IMG/VR virus record: IMGVR_UViG_3300033145_001465
Coordinates: 1-42,549 of that record
Source of the DNA: a virus
Strand: one strand, 5' to 3'
DNA: 42,549 nucleotides
The notes below the pieces were generated by a model. It searched no databases. It was not told where the DNA came from and was given only the letters and a program-made list of their open reading frames with translations. Of this stretch, positions 7,188 to 14,707 are shown piece after piece (positions within the stretch are counted from its first letter, which is position 1; every line of letters starts with the position of its first letter). The translations under genes were made by a program, and so were the position numbers.

Positions 7188-8705
7188 ATGAGTGGAATAA
7201 GCCCAGGAGTTACAGATTTTGCCCAAAGGGTATTGGTAGGCCCAGGTCTGAGAGGGATTCAGAATTCATTTGCTACGGTTACAGAGGCCATATCATATAT
7301 AAATGCTTTGTCTGTTCCTGACTCACCTGCTTTGGACCGTAAGTTTGTAATTGATTTAGAAGCAGGCGATTTTCACGAAGCAGGTTTAATTATTCCAGAT
7401 TGGGTATGGATTGAGGGCAAGGGCATGGCACTTACTAGGATTATACAGGATTCCGGGGACGGTAATTTTGATTTTTTGATACAGATGGGCTTATCTGGAA
7501 TTAATAACATTGGATTTTTAAGTTATGTTGTTGAGGGTGCTTGTAATGTATGGAATAGAAATAAAGCCGCGGTTTATGCCTTGACCAAAGAGGCTTATAG
7601 CATTTCAGGTGGCGAAACTTTGTTTGTTTCGAGGGGTGCGGGCTCTCCTATAACGGTTACGTTCCAGGCAGGAGACACTTCCGCGTCGGCATGTGCCAGT
7701 CGTATTAATGGTACGGTAGGTGTGGCTGCGGCAGGTGTAATTGCTAGATCGTTTTTAGGGTATTTAATTGTAGATAGCAATGGACCTGCTCCTACCGAAG
7801 TGCATATAGGTGCGAGCGGGACAGCAAATACTATTTTTGGTTGGCCGGTGGGTGGGGTTGACGGCGAGGTTCCCTCTGGTATCGACGCCCTTAAAGAGTT
7901 TAATAACGTTAGGATGGTATTAATGGGGAGTCCTCCTGATGGCGGGTCGGATTGTTTTGTGGATGATGATTTGAGTCAGATGTTAGTCACATTCCATCAA
8001 AATTTAAATATTCGAAATTTTCAGTCTGGTGGTACGGGTGTTAGGTATCAAGGGAGCGTGGTCGAATATGCGTTTTGTGATATATGGTCCGATGGCGCGG
8101 CGTTTTATTGTATGGAAAATGCCATCACACCTAGTACTAATAATTGGTTAAGTCTGATACAGTGCAAGTTGCAGGATAGTCGGCCAATGTCGGTTGGCGG
8201 GGATTGCATTCAATTCGAGGACGGTCCTGCTGGAGCAACCGGCTATCAGGTTTATATGTATGGCACACATTATAATAGGCAGAGCATAACCGATAATAGT
8301 ACTAACACCAGTTATATTTTTGATATGATTTCACCATTTCAGAGGGAGTTTTTAGTATCGGAAGCTATTTCACAATCCTCACTTGCGACGTGGACTACTA
8401 AGTTAGATGCACGGATAGGGAGTGCATCAAAGGGAAGTTGGAAAGCGTCTATATCATTTGAAGCGAGAGTTACAGCGAATTTGCCTCCGAGAGATTGTTT
8501 AATTAGGTGTGTGGTACTTGGCGTACCGGAACAAGAGATGATTATAACTTCGTCTACATTTCAGACTATTAGTTTTGAGATTAGTTGGGATATTTTGTCA
8601 GATACATCTGATTCATCTGGACCGGTGTTGGAGTTTGCTTCGACGGTAGTAGGGCGCTCTGTTGAGATCAGACGAGCCCGTGCGTCGGTATGGAGGACAG
8701 GATAA
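7188..8705 (+). CDS. Beta-helix (pectate-lyase-like) virion protein
   Basis: A 505-residue protein. The start FATVTEAISYINAL ... KFVIDLEAGDFHEAGLIIPDWVWIEGKGM is the typical opening of phage pectate-lyase-like beta-helices (a TVTEAI-A repeat, then strand ladders and V-EGKG). A separate module at about 137-223 (GGETLFVSRGAGSPITVTFQ ... ANTIFGWPVGG) interrupts the helix; related modules occur in three other virion proteins of this window. The C-terminal third (about 390-505) is a beta-rich domain, perhaps for trimerisation or attachment. Its place in the head module suggests a head-fibre or whisker-like role. Stop and next ATG overlap as TAATG. Confidence 0.6.
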   Translation: MSGISPGVTDFAQRVLVGPGLRGIQNSFATVTEAISYINALSVPDSPALDRKFVIDLEAGDFHEAGLIIPDWVWIEGKGMALTRIIQDSGDGNFDFLIQMGLSGINNIGFLSYVVEGACNVWNRNKAAVYALTKEAYSISGGETLFVSRGAGSPITVTFQAGDTSASACASRINGTVGVAAAGVIARSFLGYLIVDSNGPAPTEVHIGASGTANTIFGWPVGGVDGEVPSGIDALKEFNNVRMVLMGSPPDGGSDCFVDDDLSQMLVTFHQNLNIRNFQSGGTGVRYQGSVVEYAFCDIWSDGAAFYCMENAITPSTNNWLSLIQCKLQDSRPMSVGGDCIQFEDGPAGATGYQVYMYGTHYNRQSITDNSTNTSYIFDMISPFQREFLVSEAISQSSLATWTTKLDARIGSASKGSWKASISFEARVTANLPPRDCLIRCVVLGVPEQEMIITSSTFQTISFEISWDILSDTSDSSGPVLEFASTVVGRSVEIRRARASVWRTG

Positions 8706-9613
8706 TGGCATTATTGAATAAGTGGTATGTAGTAGGACCTGCTGACGTATATGTGATTAAAGAGCAGACGGCAGAGCCTACGGAGTACAGTCCGGGCGTT
8801 CCTGCCGAAAAAGTGGTTCTTTTGGGTACGGTGCGTACCGCCATTGAAATGGCTTCGCCTAATTTAACAAAGTATAGTATGTCAGTTGTAGACGGTGGGG
8901 ATTTGGATTGTGAGGGAGGATGCGGGTGTCATTATTCTATCTTGGGGAGTAAAAACACGGTAGATCCAGATAAGGATAATGACATTACTGAGGGCCATCC
9001 TGTTGGTTGCAAGTGGATGAATACGGTAAATGGTTGTCAATTTGTTTGTGTTGATAATACTGACGGTGCCGCAATTTGGAAGTTTTTGACTCCCGTTCCG
9101 TATGTGGTTAATTTACGTTCAGGCGATTTTATTTTGGTACATGACGCAAATTTCGCTCCGGTAGAGACTTTGACAGGGACTAATATCAGTAGGTACGCTC
9201 ACTCTTTTGATTATGCTACGCAGGAGTATGTTCGTCATGAGTTAACTGTTCCTGGGGACGTAGATCCTAATGGGAATATAAAGATTACATTTAAGTGGAT
9301 TCCAAGAGTCGCACCAAGTCCTTCGCAGGACGTAGTGTGGGAGGTAGAGGGTAATGGTGCGGTGGATGGCGGCGATTGGGATGTCGCACTCTCGTCTATT
9401 GACACGTTAATAAGTCCATCTCCAGCAGCTGGGGATATAAGAATTGATACATTGACGATCTCAGTTACTGCTATGGGTTGGGAACCGAACGAGGATACGG
9501 TATTGAGGTTTTCGAGGGATGCGACCAATGCCCTTGACACCATGGATGATAATGCAGACGAGGATGATGATGCATTACTTCTGGGCATCAAGATTGAGAT
9601 CGATCGGAAATAA
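8705..9613 (+). CDS. Virion structural protein, unknown, Cys-rich N-terminal part
   Basis: A 302-residue protein. ATG 8705 is preferred because GGAGGACAG lies just upstream and the start overlaps the previous stop (TAATG); an in-frame ATG at 8690 lacks this. Residues about 60-110 carry a Cys/Gly-rich stretch (DCEGGCGCHY and CKWMNTVNGCQFVC) that could form disulfides or bind metal. The C-terminal half is beta-rich and acidic and ends near a DDNADEDDDALLLGIKIEI strand. It follows the beta-helix protein and precedes a coiled-coil and a LamG protein, consistent with a surface appendage. No family recognised. Confidence 0.5.
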   Translation: MALLNKWYVVGPADVYVIKEQTAEPTEYSPGVPAEKVVLLGTVRTAIEMASPNLTKYSMSVVDGGDLDCEGGCGCHYSILGSKNTVDPDKDNDITEGHPVGCKWMNTVNGCQFVCVDNTDGAAIWKFLTPVPYVVNLRSGDFILVHDANFAPVETLTGTNISRYAHSFDYATQEYVRHELTVPGDVDPNGNIKITFKWIPRVAPSPSQDVVWEVEGNGAVDGGDWDVALSSIDTLISPSPAAGDIRIDTLTISVTAMGWEPNEDTVLRFSRDATNALDTMDDNADEDDDALLLGIKIEIDRK

Positions 9614-9622
9614 GTGTGTAAT

Positions 9623-9856
9623 ATGGTTTTAGAAGCAAATGGAATAATGGAAAATCAAACCGATGCGGAGCACATCAAAGAGCTTGAGGAAGAGGTTAAG
9701 AATCTTAATTCAGAACTTTTTCTTTATAAGGCCCTTGTATTAGATGTCGAGGGGATTATTCACCATGTTGAGACTCATGGGTCTACACCGGAAGATTTAC
9801 GTGAAGCGGTAATTACCCTAAGGGTCAAAGCGTCCTTGGCGAAGGTAGGCGCATAA
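9623..9856 (+). CDS. Small coiled-coil protein
   Basis: A 77-residue product from ATG 9623; GTG 9614 directly after the previous stop is also possible, and neither has a good SD. The segment HIKELEEEVKNLNSELFLYK (about 17-36) shows heptad spacing of a short coiled coil. The rest is helical (PEDLREAVITLRVKASLAKV). It overlaps the following LamG gene by TAATG, so it may be translated in fixed ratio with it and could act as an oligomeriser or adaptor. Function unknown. Confidence 0.5.
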   Translation: MVLEANGIMENQTDAEHIKELEEEVKNLNSELFLYKALVLDVEGIIHHVETHGSTPEDLREAVITLRVKASLAKVGA

Positions 9857-10518
9857 TGGCCTTACATTTTGATGGTTCTTCTGTTGTCACCGTGGCCTCC
9901 GACGTTTTCCGGGTTGCATCGTCTACTTGGATGGCGTGGGTCCGTCGTACAAATACTACTGATCTTTGCTTTATGGGCTACGTTTATAGTACATCCAGCA
10001 GGTTTTGTCTTCGAGCTTTTGGAACGGATCAATTTAGGTACTATGATGATATTTTAAACGAAGATCAACTCGGGACATTATCCGCCTGTGGGTTTACCGC
10101 TGGTATATGGCATCATATCGCAACGGTTTTTAATTCCGACGGTACAAAGGACTTTTACGTGGACGGCGTAGCAGCAACCCCTTCCGATTCCGATGGGGCA
10201 AATTTAGCTTCAATCCCTTCTGGCGCCAAATGGACTCTCGGCTCATACTCAACCACCGTGGGGCAGTTTGTCGGCGATATCGCCGAAGCTTCTTCTTGGG
10301 ATAAGACTTTGTCTCAAGCCGAAATCCAAACTTTTATGTATAAGAAACTTAACGGCGGAGAACCGAATCTTTTGGTTTATTTGCCTATGGACGATGCTGG
10401 AATTGGAACGAATATTCCCATCAAGAATTTTTCAAATAGTCCAGACGGGGCGATGGTCGGATTTACGGGGAACCCTTGGGTAGGTGGTCCACCCGTGTTT
10501 AAAGAGATAGCAGCTTAA
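9856..10518 (+). CDS. LamG/concanavalin A-like lectin-fold protein
   Basis: A 220-residue single-domain protein. The order FDGSSVVTVASDVFRVASST (about 5-24), FTAGIWHHIATVFNSDGTKDF (about 85-105), YVDGVAATPS, WTLGSYS and the final VYLPMDDAGIGT ... KNFSNSPDGAMVG is that of Laminin-G/concanavalin-like domains (the W-H-A-V ... YVDG signature). These usually bind glycans or act as beta-sandwich attachment domains on phage fibres. It is coupled to the coiled-coil gene by TAATG. Its third codon positions carry more C than neighbouring genes, hinting at separate acquisition. Glycan binding is inferred. Confidence 0.75.
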   Translation: MALHFDGSSVVTVASDVFRVASSTWMAWVRRTNTTDLCFMGYVYSTSSRFCLRAFGTDQFRYYDDILNEDQLGTLSACGFTAGIWHHIATVFNSDGTKDFYVDGVAATPSDSDGANLASIPSGAKWTLGSYSTTVGQFVGDIAEASSWDKTLSQAEIQTFMYKKLNGGEPNLLVYLPMDDAGIGTNIPIKNFSNSPDGAMVGFTGNPWVGGPPVFKEIAA

Positions 10519-10546
10519 TGTATTGTGTAGTTGACAAGGAGTAAAA

Positions 10547-10864
10547 ATGTTTGGTATTAACCCTGAAGGGTGGTTGCAGTTTGGAGCATTAGGGATACTC
10601 GGTTTAGGGATGACAATAGCTTCTTTTGTCGTTTATAAGATTATGTCACAGTTGTTGAGCGCAAGGGCAATAGAGCACTTAGCTTTGATAGAAGCACTAC
10701 AGAATAATTCAGTTGCTCTCGCCACCGTTCAGCAATCACAGCAGCAGGTAGCACAGGCGATTAATGCTATGCAGTCTGTTATTATCGGATGTTTAAAATC
10801 ATCTGTAGTTGGGAGTGTGAACAGTGTTTCGTCGAACGAAGAAGGAAAAGAAGAGACAGGCTAG
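10547..10864 (+). CDS. Small membrane protein with C-terminal helix
   Basis: A 105-residue protein with a good SD (AAGGAG) and ATG. One membrane span at about 12-34 (FGALGILGLGMTIASFVVYK) is followed by a long Gln/Ala-rich helical stretch with coiled-coil spacing (ALQNNSVALATVQQSQQQVA). The size and layout resemble the small one-span proteins found in phage lysis or tail regions. It overlaps the next membrane-protein gene by 41 bases, suggesting one functional pair. A holin or antiholin role is possible but unproven. Confidence 0.55.
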   Translation: MFGINPEGWLQFGALGILGLGMTIASFVVYKIMSQLLSARAIEHLALIEALQNNSVALATVQQSQQQVAQAINAMQSVIIGCLKSSVVGSVNSVSSNEEGKEETG

Positions 10865-11567
10865 TGGGAACGGCGTATTATCTGATACTATGAGCAAGCA
10901 TAGGGAGACATTTAGAGTGTTTATGGAAGATACGCCGAAAATAGATTTAGAATTCTTTAATAACCTAACAAAAGAAGGGACAGATAAGATGGAAAAAGAA
11001 AAGGGAGTCACGTTTTTAGAGTTATTGGTGTTTGTTTTGGTGTTGGCGGTATTTTGGGGATTGGCTGCAATAGGATTTGCTCAGCCAATAACAACTCCAG
11101 AAGTTGTGGTAGTAGCAGAGGAAGCTTCAAAGTGGATGAATCCAGAGAATCTGAATTCTATTGCACAGATAATCATGGTGATTATAGCAATTGCATCACC
11201 GTTTTTGCTTAAGGGGTTTCATGCTTTGATTGCTTTAGCAATGAAGAAAAGTCAGAATGATCTAGTTGATCAGTTGCTATTAAAAGCTGATATAATAATG
11301 CCGGCAGTGGTCAAGGCAGTTTACGAGGATTATGTGAAGGGGATCAAGGTTGGAACTCTCGATAAAAAACTTACTGCTGACGAGATTAAGAACGCCAATA
11401 AGCGAGCTTATGATAAAGTCACAGGGATTTTGGGGCCTGTTGCTATGGCAACCTTATCGAAAAATGGTATGGACTTGCAGCAGTATGTTGAAGGATTATG
11501 TGGAGTTCACGTCGAGGCTGCAAAATTAGAGTTTGGTAAAGTTTCGGAGGAGGATTTAAGAAACTGA
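10824..11567 (+). CDS. Two-span membrane protein, holin-like
   Basis: The frame opens with GTG 10824 (GGGAG upstream); ATG 10989 (Met56, AAGGGA 8 bases before) is an alternative giving 192 residues. From Met56 the protein begins MEKEKGVTFLELLVFVLVLA, a short charged head, then a membrane segment ending GFAQ, like a signal peptide or prepilin leader. A second span lies at about 109-130 (SIAQIIMVIIAIASPFLLKG). The C-terminal 110 residues are soluble and helical (LKADIIMPAVVKAVYEDYVK ... KLTADEIKNANKRAYDKV), reminiscent of LLH-type phage holins. Together with the neighbouring membrane protein it may be the lysis or membrane module; no endolysin is seen beside it. Confidence 0.5.
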   Translation: MFRRTKKEKKRQASGNGVLSDTMSKHRETFRVFMEDTPKIDLEFFNNLTKEGTDKMEKEKGVTFLELLVFVLVLAVFWGLAAIGFAQPITTPEVVVVAEEASKWMNPENLNSIAQIIMVIIAIASPFLLKGFHALIALAMKKSQNDLVDQLLLKADIIMPAVVKAVYEDYVKGIKVGTLDKKLTADEIKNANKRAYDKVTGILGPVAMATLSKNGMDLQQYVEGLCGVHVEAAKLEFGKVSEEDLRN

Positions 11568-11596
11568 TTATTGCCCTGACTGAATTATCGAAAAAT

Positions 11597-11812
11597 TTGG
11601 TCAGTGGCAATATACATCCGGATACGAAAGAACTGGTTCCATTATTGGTAAATCAGGCGGCATATTCACTATTGAAAAAGGGCGACTTACGTAGGGCGGC
11701 GAAAAAATTGAGGAGACTACAGATTGTTTTGGAAGTTGCAAATAGGTCGAAATGTCCTTCTAGTGTTAATGGCATACTTCGTCATCTCCGGAGTTTGCTT
11801 AGCCGATTCTGA
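11597..11812 (+). CDS. Small basic helical protein, unknown; start uncertain
   Basis: A 71-residue product from TTG 11597, ending RRLQIVLEVANRSKCPSSVN and a basic tail. The TTG has no SD. The frame stays open upstream, and a strong GGAGGAGG at 11546-11553 points to initiation at about 11564-11570, where only CTG or ATT codons exist, directly over the previous gene's stop. The frame is -1 relative to that gene, but no canonical slippery heptamer is present. It overlaps the next gene by 89 bases. Real coding is plausible but not certain. Confidence 0.35.
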   Translation: MVSGNIHPDTKELVPLLVNQAAYSLLKKGDLRRAAKKLRRLQIVLEVANRSKCPSSVNGILRHLRSLLSRF

Positions 11813-12158
11813 TTCTGAATATGACAACGATGGTCGATTGATTAATAGTAATATTAGCGCAAAAATCGCAGCCAATTTTCCTGATGTGACATTAGGAACG
11901 GCTGCGATTTTTAGTGCTACGATCTTTACGACTCCGACGATTAACCTGAGATATAGGGTTATTCCATTACCTAATAAATCTTGGGTGAGGTTGGCAACTC
12001 CTGATTATTTGAGTGTGGGATTTGGAGCTGAGCACATATTATCCAGTCTTGGGTGGGAATTGATTCCGGAGTTATTGACGGTTGGCGGAGGAGTTTCATA
12101 TAATACTGTTGATGAGAGTCTTCATGGCCAGTGTAATTTTGAGTTTTTATCTTTTTGA
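11724..12158 (+). CDS. Exported protein with N-terminal signal sequence
   Basis: A 144-residue protein from TTG 11724, with AGGAG 8 bases upstream. Residues about 4-27 form a signal peptide (basic head, hydrophobic NVLLVLMAYFVISGVCLA, then DSDSE). The mature part is acidic at first and then beta-rich, with FDxx-free strands such as TINLRYRVIPLPNKSWVRLA and a Gly-rich end (LLTVGGGVSYNT). It lies after the holin-like gene, so an envelope role in lysis or superinfection is conceivable. No known spanin or endolysin motif is seen. It is followed by a clear SD for the IPT-domain gene. Confidence 0.45.
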   Translation: MFWKLQIGRNVLLVLMAYFVISGVCLADSDSEYDNDGRLINSNISAKIAANFPDVTLGTAAIFSATIFTTPTINLRYRVIPLPNKSWVRLATPDYLSVGFGAEHILSSLGWELIPELLTVGGGVSYNTVDESLHGQCNFEFLSF

Positions 12159-12170
12159 GGAGTAGTACTT

Positions 12171-13115
12171 ATGTATGTAGTACCCAATGTCATAAGGTTT
12201 AATCGGTTTACAGATACGACAGTTTTGTTTTTTGCTGCTTCGGGCGGATCGTATGGACTTATCTTGGACTCTCCGGTGACAGGTCTTGTACCAGGTACTG
12301 ATGTAGCAGTTTATTTCATTAAACCTGGAACTGCTCCGGTATCTTTGACAATTAATGGTACAAATTTTAGGGAGCTAGGGCGGGGAGTCTATGAGTATGA
12401 TTTGTCGGGGAGTCTGTTCGATGAGCAAGGATTTTATGCTCTTGAATTTGTAGACGCAGTAGCTCCAGGCACTACATTTAAAGGGTATACGGCGATGATC
12501 CAAGTTTCTGGAGCACTCGAGTCCCAGTTAGAGAAAGTCTTAGGGTTTGGAGTAGTCCCTATAGATGAAACATATGGAGGTACTATAGGAGATCCAAAGC
12601 CTTTGCAGATACTATCTGGTGGCCAATCTTTGGATTTTGTTAGATTTTACTTGTTTTTAGAGTCGGATTGGGACGCAGGGGATAGGGACGTAGAGACTTA
12701 CTCAAAGGGTATAGGCGAGAGCGGTATAGACGGCGATTGGAAGTGGCCGATTATGATGCAGCCTGAGGATTATGTTTTATTAGCAAATACATCGAAGAAT
12801 GAACTCTTTGAGTTGTCGGAAATAAAAACATTTACAGTAGCAGTTCCGACAACTGATCCGCAACCTACTGTTTCGTTACTATCTCCGAATACTGGGCCAT
12901 CGACAGGTGGGACATTGATAGTTATAAGTGGTACAGATTTTGTCGATGGGGCAACTGTCACAGTCGGTGGAACTGCTGCTACATCTGTCTCGTATATTTC
13001 GAGTATTGAGCTAAGGGTAGTCACTCCAGCTGGGTCGGTAGGAGCTCAAGCAGTTGTCGTTACGAATCCAGATATTCAGTTTGCAAACGTCCCAGGAGGG
13101 TTTACCTACTCATGA
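12171..13115 (+). CDS. Virion protein with C-terminal IPT/TIG domain
   Basis: A 314-residue protein with GAGGAG SD. Residues about 228-313 (PTVSLLSPNTGPSTGGTLIV ... GGTAATSVSYISSIELRVVTP ... VTNPDIQFANVPGGFTY) are a clear IPT/TIG immunoglobulin-like domain, with the I-SP-GPxxGGT-I-ISGTxF start. The N-terminal 220 residues are another beta-rich region (VTGLVPGTDVAVYFIKPGTA) of unknown family. Such domains decorate tail or head surfaces and aid adhesion. It overlaps the next gene by four bases (ATGA), placing it in the neck/tail operon. Confidence 0.65.
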   Translation: MYVVPNVIRFNRFTDTTVLFFAASGGSYGLILDSPVTGLVPGTDVAVYFIKPGTAPVSLTINGTNFRELGRGVYEYDLSGSLFDEQGFYALEFVDAVAPGTTFKGYTAMIQVSGALESQLEKVLGFGVVPIDETYGGTIGDPKPLQILSGGQSLDFVRFYLFLESDWDAGDRDVETYSKGIGESGIDGDWKWPIMMQPEDYVLLANTSKNELFELSEIKTFTVAVPTTDPQPTVSLLSPNTGPSTGGTLIVISGTDFVDGATVTVGGTAATSVSYISSIELRVVTPAGSVGAQAVVVTNPDIQFANVPGGFTYS

Positions 13116-14023
13116 GCATTAATATAACAGGGATATCTGTGATTGAGGATAGAAAACAGGAGATAACATCACCAGAAGGAGTTTTTTCGGTTTTGATCGA
13201 TCAGACAAAGCGCCTGAAGGTATTTTTTGAAGATATTTTGATGCCTGAGCTTGAGGTAGAATCGGAACCCACAGTCCAGAGGTATGACCCACAGGTTATT
13301 GAGTTTATTGAATATGATCCGTGGGATGCGGAGTTAAGGACTGGAAGTCTGGCTGGCGGGGAAGTCAAGAAAGCGGCGAACGGGGCGTACTACTTTGAAA
13401 CGCGGGATGCAGATCCTCCGGCTAGGGTTGATAGTGATACGGCAGACGCAGGAATGCAAACTGTCTTGTGGAAGTCGAGACGGCAGGCCGATTCGGAAGA
13501 GGATCAAGAGCTTCAGTATCTAATTGCATATCCTTTGCATGTAGCAAGATTGTTTCCATTATTAAGAAGTCAGATTGACAAGGCCCAGAAAGATACGTCA
13601 TCAACTGTTGGGTACACTGCTGCACAGATGGTGATATACTTACAGGCGGCACTCGAAACACTCAACGTGCAATCTCCATTGACTGGTTTGACGATGCAGA
13701 ACTACCCGTTCCAGGCATTTACACAGCTTTTGATTGATGTAGCGACCATAATTGCCCTCCAGTCACAGGGAATTTTCGCAATAGATACAGATTTTAATTA
13801 CAGTGATAGTGGATTCAGTTTCGTAATAGATCACTACTCCAAGATCTCGGGGTTCTTGTCCATGCTCGGCTCAAGATTATCCACGCAAATTCCGAATTTT
13901 AAGATGTCATACGCCAGTCACGGTACGTTACACGTGGAGATGGGCCCTTCATATCGCCTTTCAGTTCTTTTGGGTGCGGCACCAAGTGGCTCATTATTCA
14001 GAAACACGTTTGCTGGAGGCTAA
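13112..14023 (+). CDS. Putative neck/head-tail connector protein
   Basis: A 303-residue protein translationally coupled (ATGA) to the IPT gene. The middle is helical (YTAAQMVIYLQAALETLNVQ) and leads into NYPFQAFTQLLIDVATIIAL, then IFAIDTDFNYSDSGFSFVID, a pattern (helical bundle followed by F-YSD-G-S) I associate with virion neck proteins of large phages. It sits after the head module and before the tail-completion genes. Assignment is from position and this pattern only. The decayed HNH gene begins 2 bases after its stop, so it may mark one flank of that insertion. Confidence 0.4.
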   Translation: MSINITGISVIEDRKQEITSPEGVFSVLIDQTKRLKVFFEDILMPELEVESEPTVQRYDPQVIEFIEYDPWDAELRTGSLAGGEVKKAANGAYYFETRDADPPARVDSDTADAGMQTVLWKSRRQADSEEDQELQYLIAYPLHVARLFPLLRSQIDKAQKDTSSTVGYTAAQMVIYLQAALETLNVQSPLTGLTMQNYPFQAFTQLLIDVATIIALQSQGIFAIDTDFNYSDSGFSFVIDHYSKISGFLSMLGSRLSTQIPNFKMSYASHGTLHVEMGPSYRLSVLLGAAPSGSLFRNTFAGG

Positions 14024-14025
14024 TC

Positions 14026-14668
14026 ATGCCGAAAGTCGGATTTAAGCATTCAGAAGAGGCTAAACGTAAGGTCAAAGAAACTTGGGCTAAGAAACGGGCT
14101 GACGGCTACGCAAGCCCTCATAGGGGTAGTAAGCTGTCAGAGGAGCATAAAAAGAAGAATAAAGAAACTCGCAGAGGGTTGGGAGAGTCCTTTGAAGGGC
14201 AGAAAGCATACAGCTGAAGCTAGGGAGAAGATAAGTGAGTCCCATAAGGGCAAAAAGCATTCAGATGAATCTAAACGAAAGATGAGCCTCGCCAAAAGGG
14301 GTAAAGGTCGATGGAATTTGCATCATAAGATTCCAATTCATTGGTTTGTTAAAGAGGGTCTAACAGATCCGAAAATTTTGAATGCTTTGAACAATTTAAA
14401 GCCTCTTTGGCGAGTAGATCATACTGATGAGCATAAAAGTCTCAGAAAGTTTACGAAAGAACAGAAAAAGTTCTGGGTGGAGTTGTTTACTTGGCATGTC
14501 GAGCACTCTCGTCGTAAGCCGATCAATCTTAGCCCTTATCTAATCAGGCAACCGATAGATATAGCCGGGTATAAAGAATTCGAAATAATCTACCCTCTAA
14601 ATATTCCAGTAAGAAACAGCTTATTGATGGAACAAGCTGGAATCTACGATAACCCTTCATACTGTTAA
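14026..14668 (+). pseudogene. NUMOD3-HNH homing endonuclease, frameshifted and internally deleted
   Basis: Two frames together encode one degraded nuclease. Frame one, from ATG 14026, gives NUMOD3-type repeats (KHSEEAKRKVKETWAKKRAD). Near 14167-14172 the reading must shift: the -1-like alternative frame resumes as EGWESPLKGRKHTAEAREK and then KGRWNLHHKIPIHWFVKEGL with the HNH core (HH, N-N-LKPLW, H). An apparent TTG start at 14192 is probably an artefact of the shift. Compared with the intact copy at 31856, about 70 residues between the NUMOD3 repeats and the HNH core are missing. The C-terminal tail (SRRKPINLSPYLIRQPID) matches the third copy. It is inserted between neck genes and is likely inactive as a whole protein. 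Confidence 0.75.
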
Positions 14669-14670
14669 TA

Positions 14671-14704
14671 AAAACCTCTTGAAGTCCACAGGACAAAGCA
14701 GGAG
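14671..14704 (+). repeat. 34-base repeat, copy 1, overlapping an SD
   Basis: Identical over 34 bases to 38579-38612. It starts AAAACCTCTTGAAG and ends GCAGGAG, lying directly after the decayed HNH gene. Its last GGAG is the SD for ATG 14708. It can fold: GTCC-ACA-GGAC as an inner stem and CTCTTG with CAGGAG (one wobble) as an outer stem, which would cover the SD. Confidence 0.85.
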
Positions 14705-14707
14705 CTT

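Noticed and set aside
10525-10546. TTGACA before the small membrane-protein gene as a -35 box
   Set aside because: It overlaps the ribosome binding site and no -10 follows before the start codon.
11540-11600. Canonical -1 frameshift at the end of the holin-like gene
   Set aside because: The sequence TTTAAGAAAC does not supply an X XXY YYZ heptamer in phase; kept only as an odd start-site finding.
14192-14668. Independent HNH gene starting at TTG 14192
   Set aside because: No SD, and the upstream frame continues the NUMOD3 pattern; a frame break in one gene explains both parts.
14024-14707. Group I intron containing the HNH gene
   Set aside because: No intron core could be recognised by eye, and flanking genes look complete with their own start and stop. 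The 34-base repeat alone is not enough.
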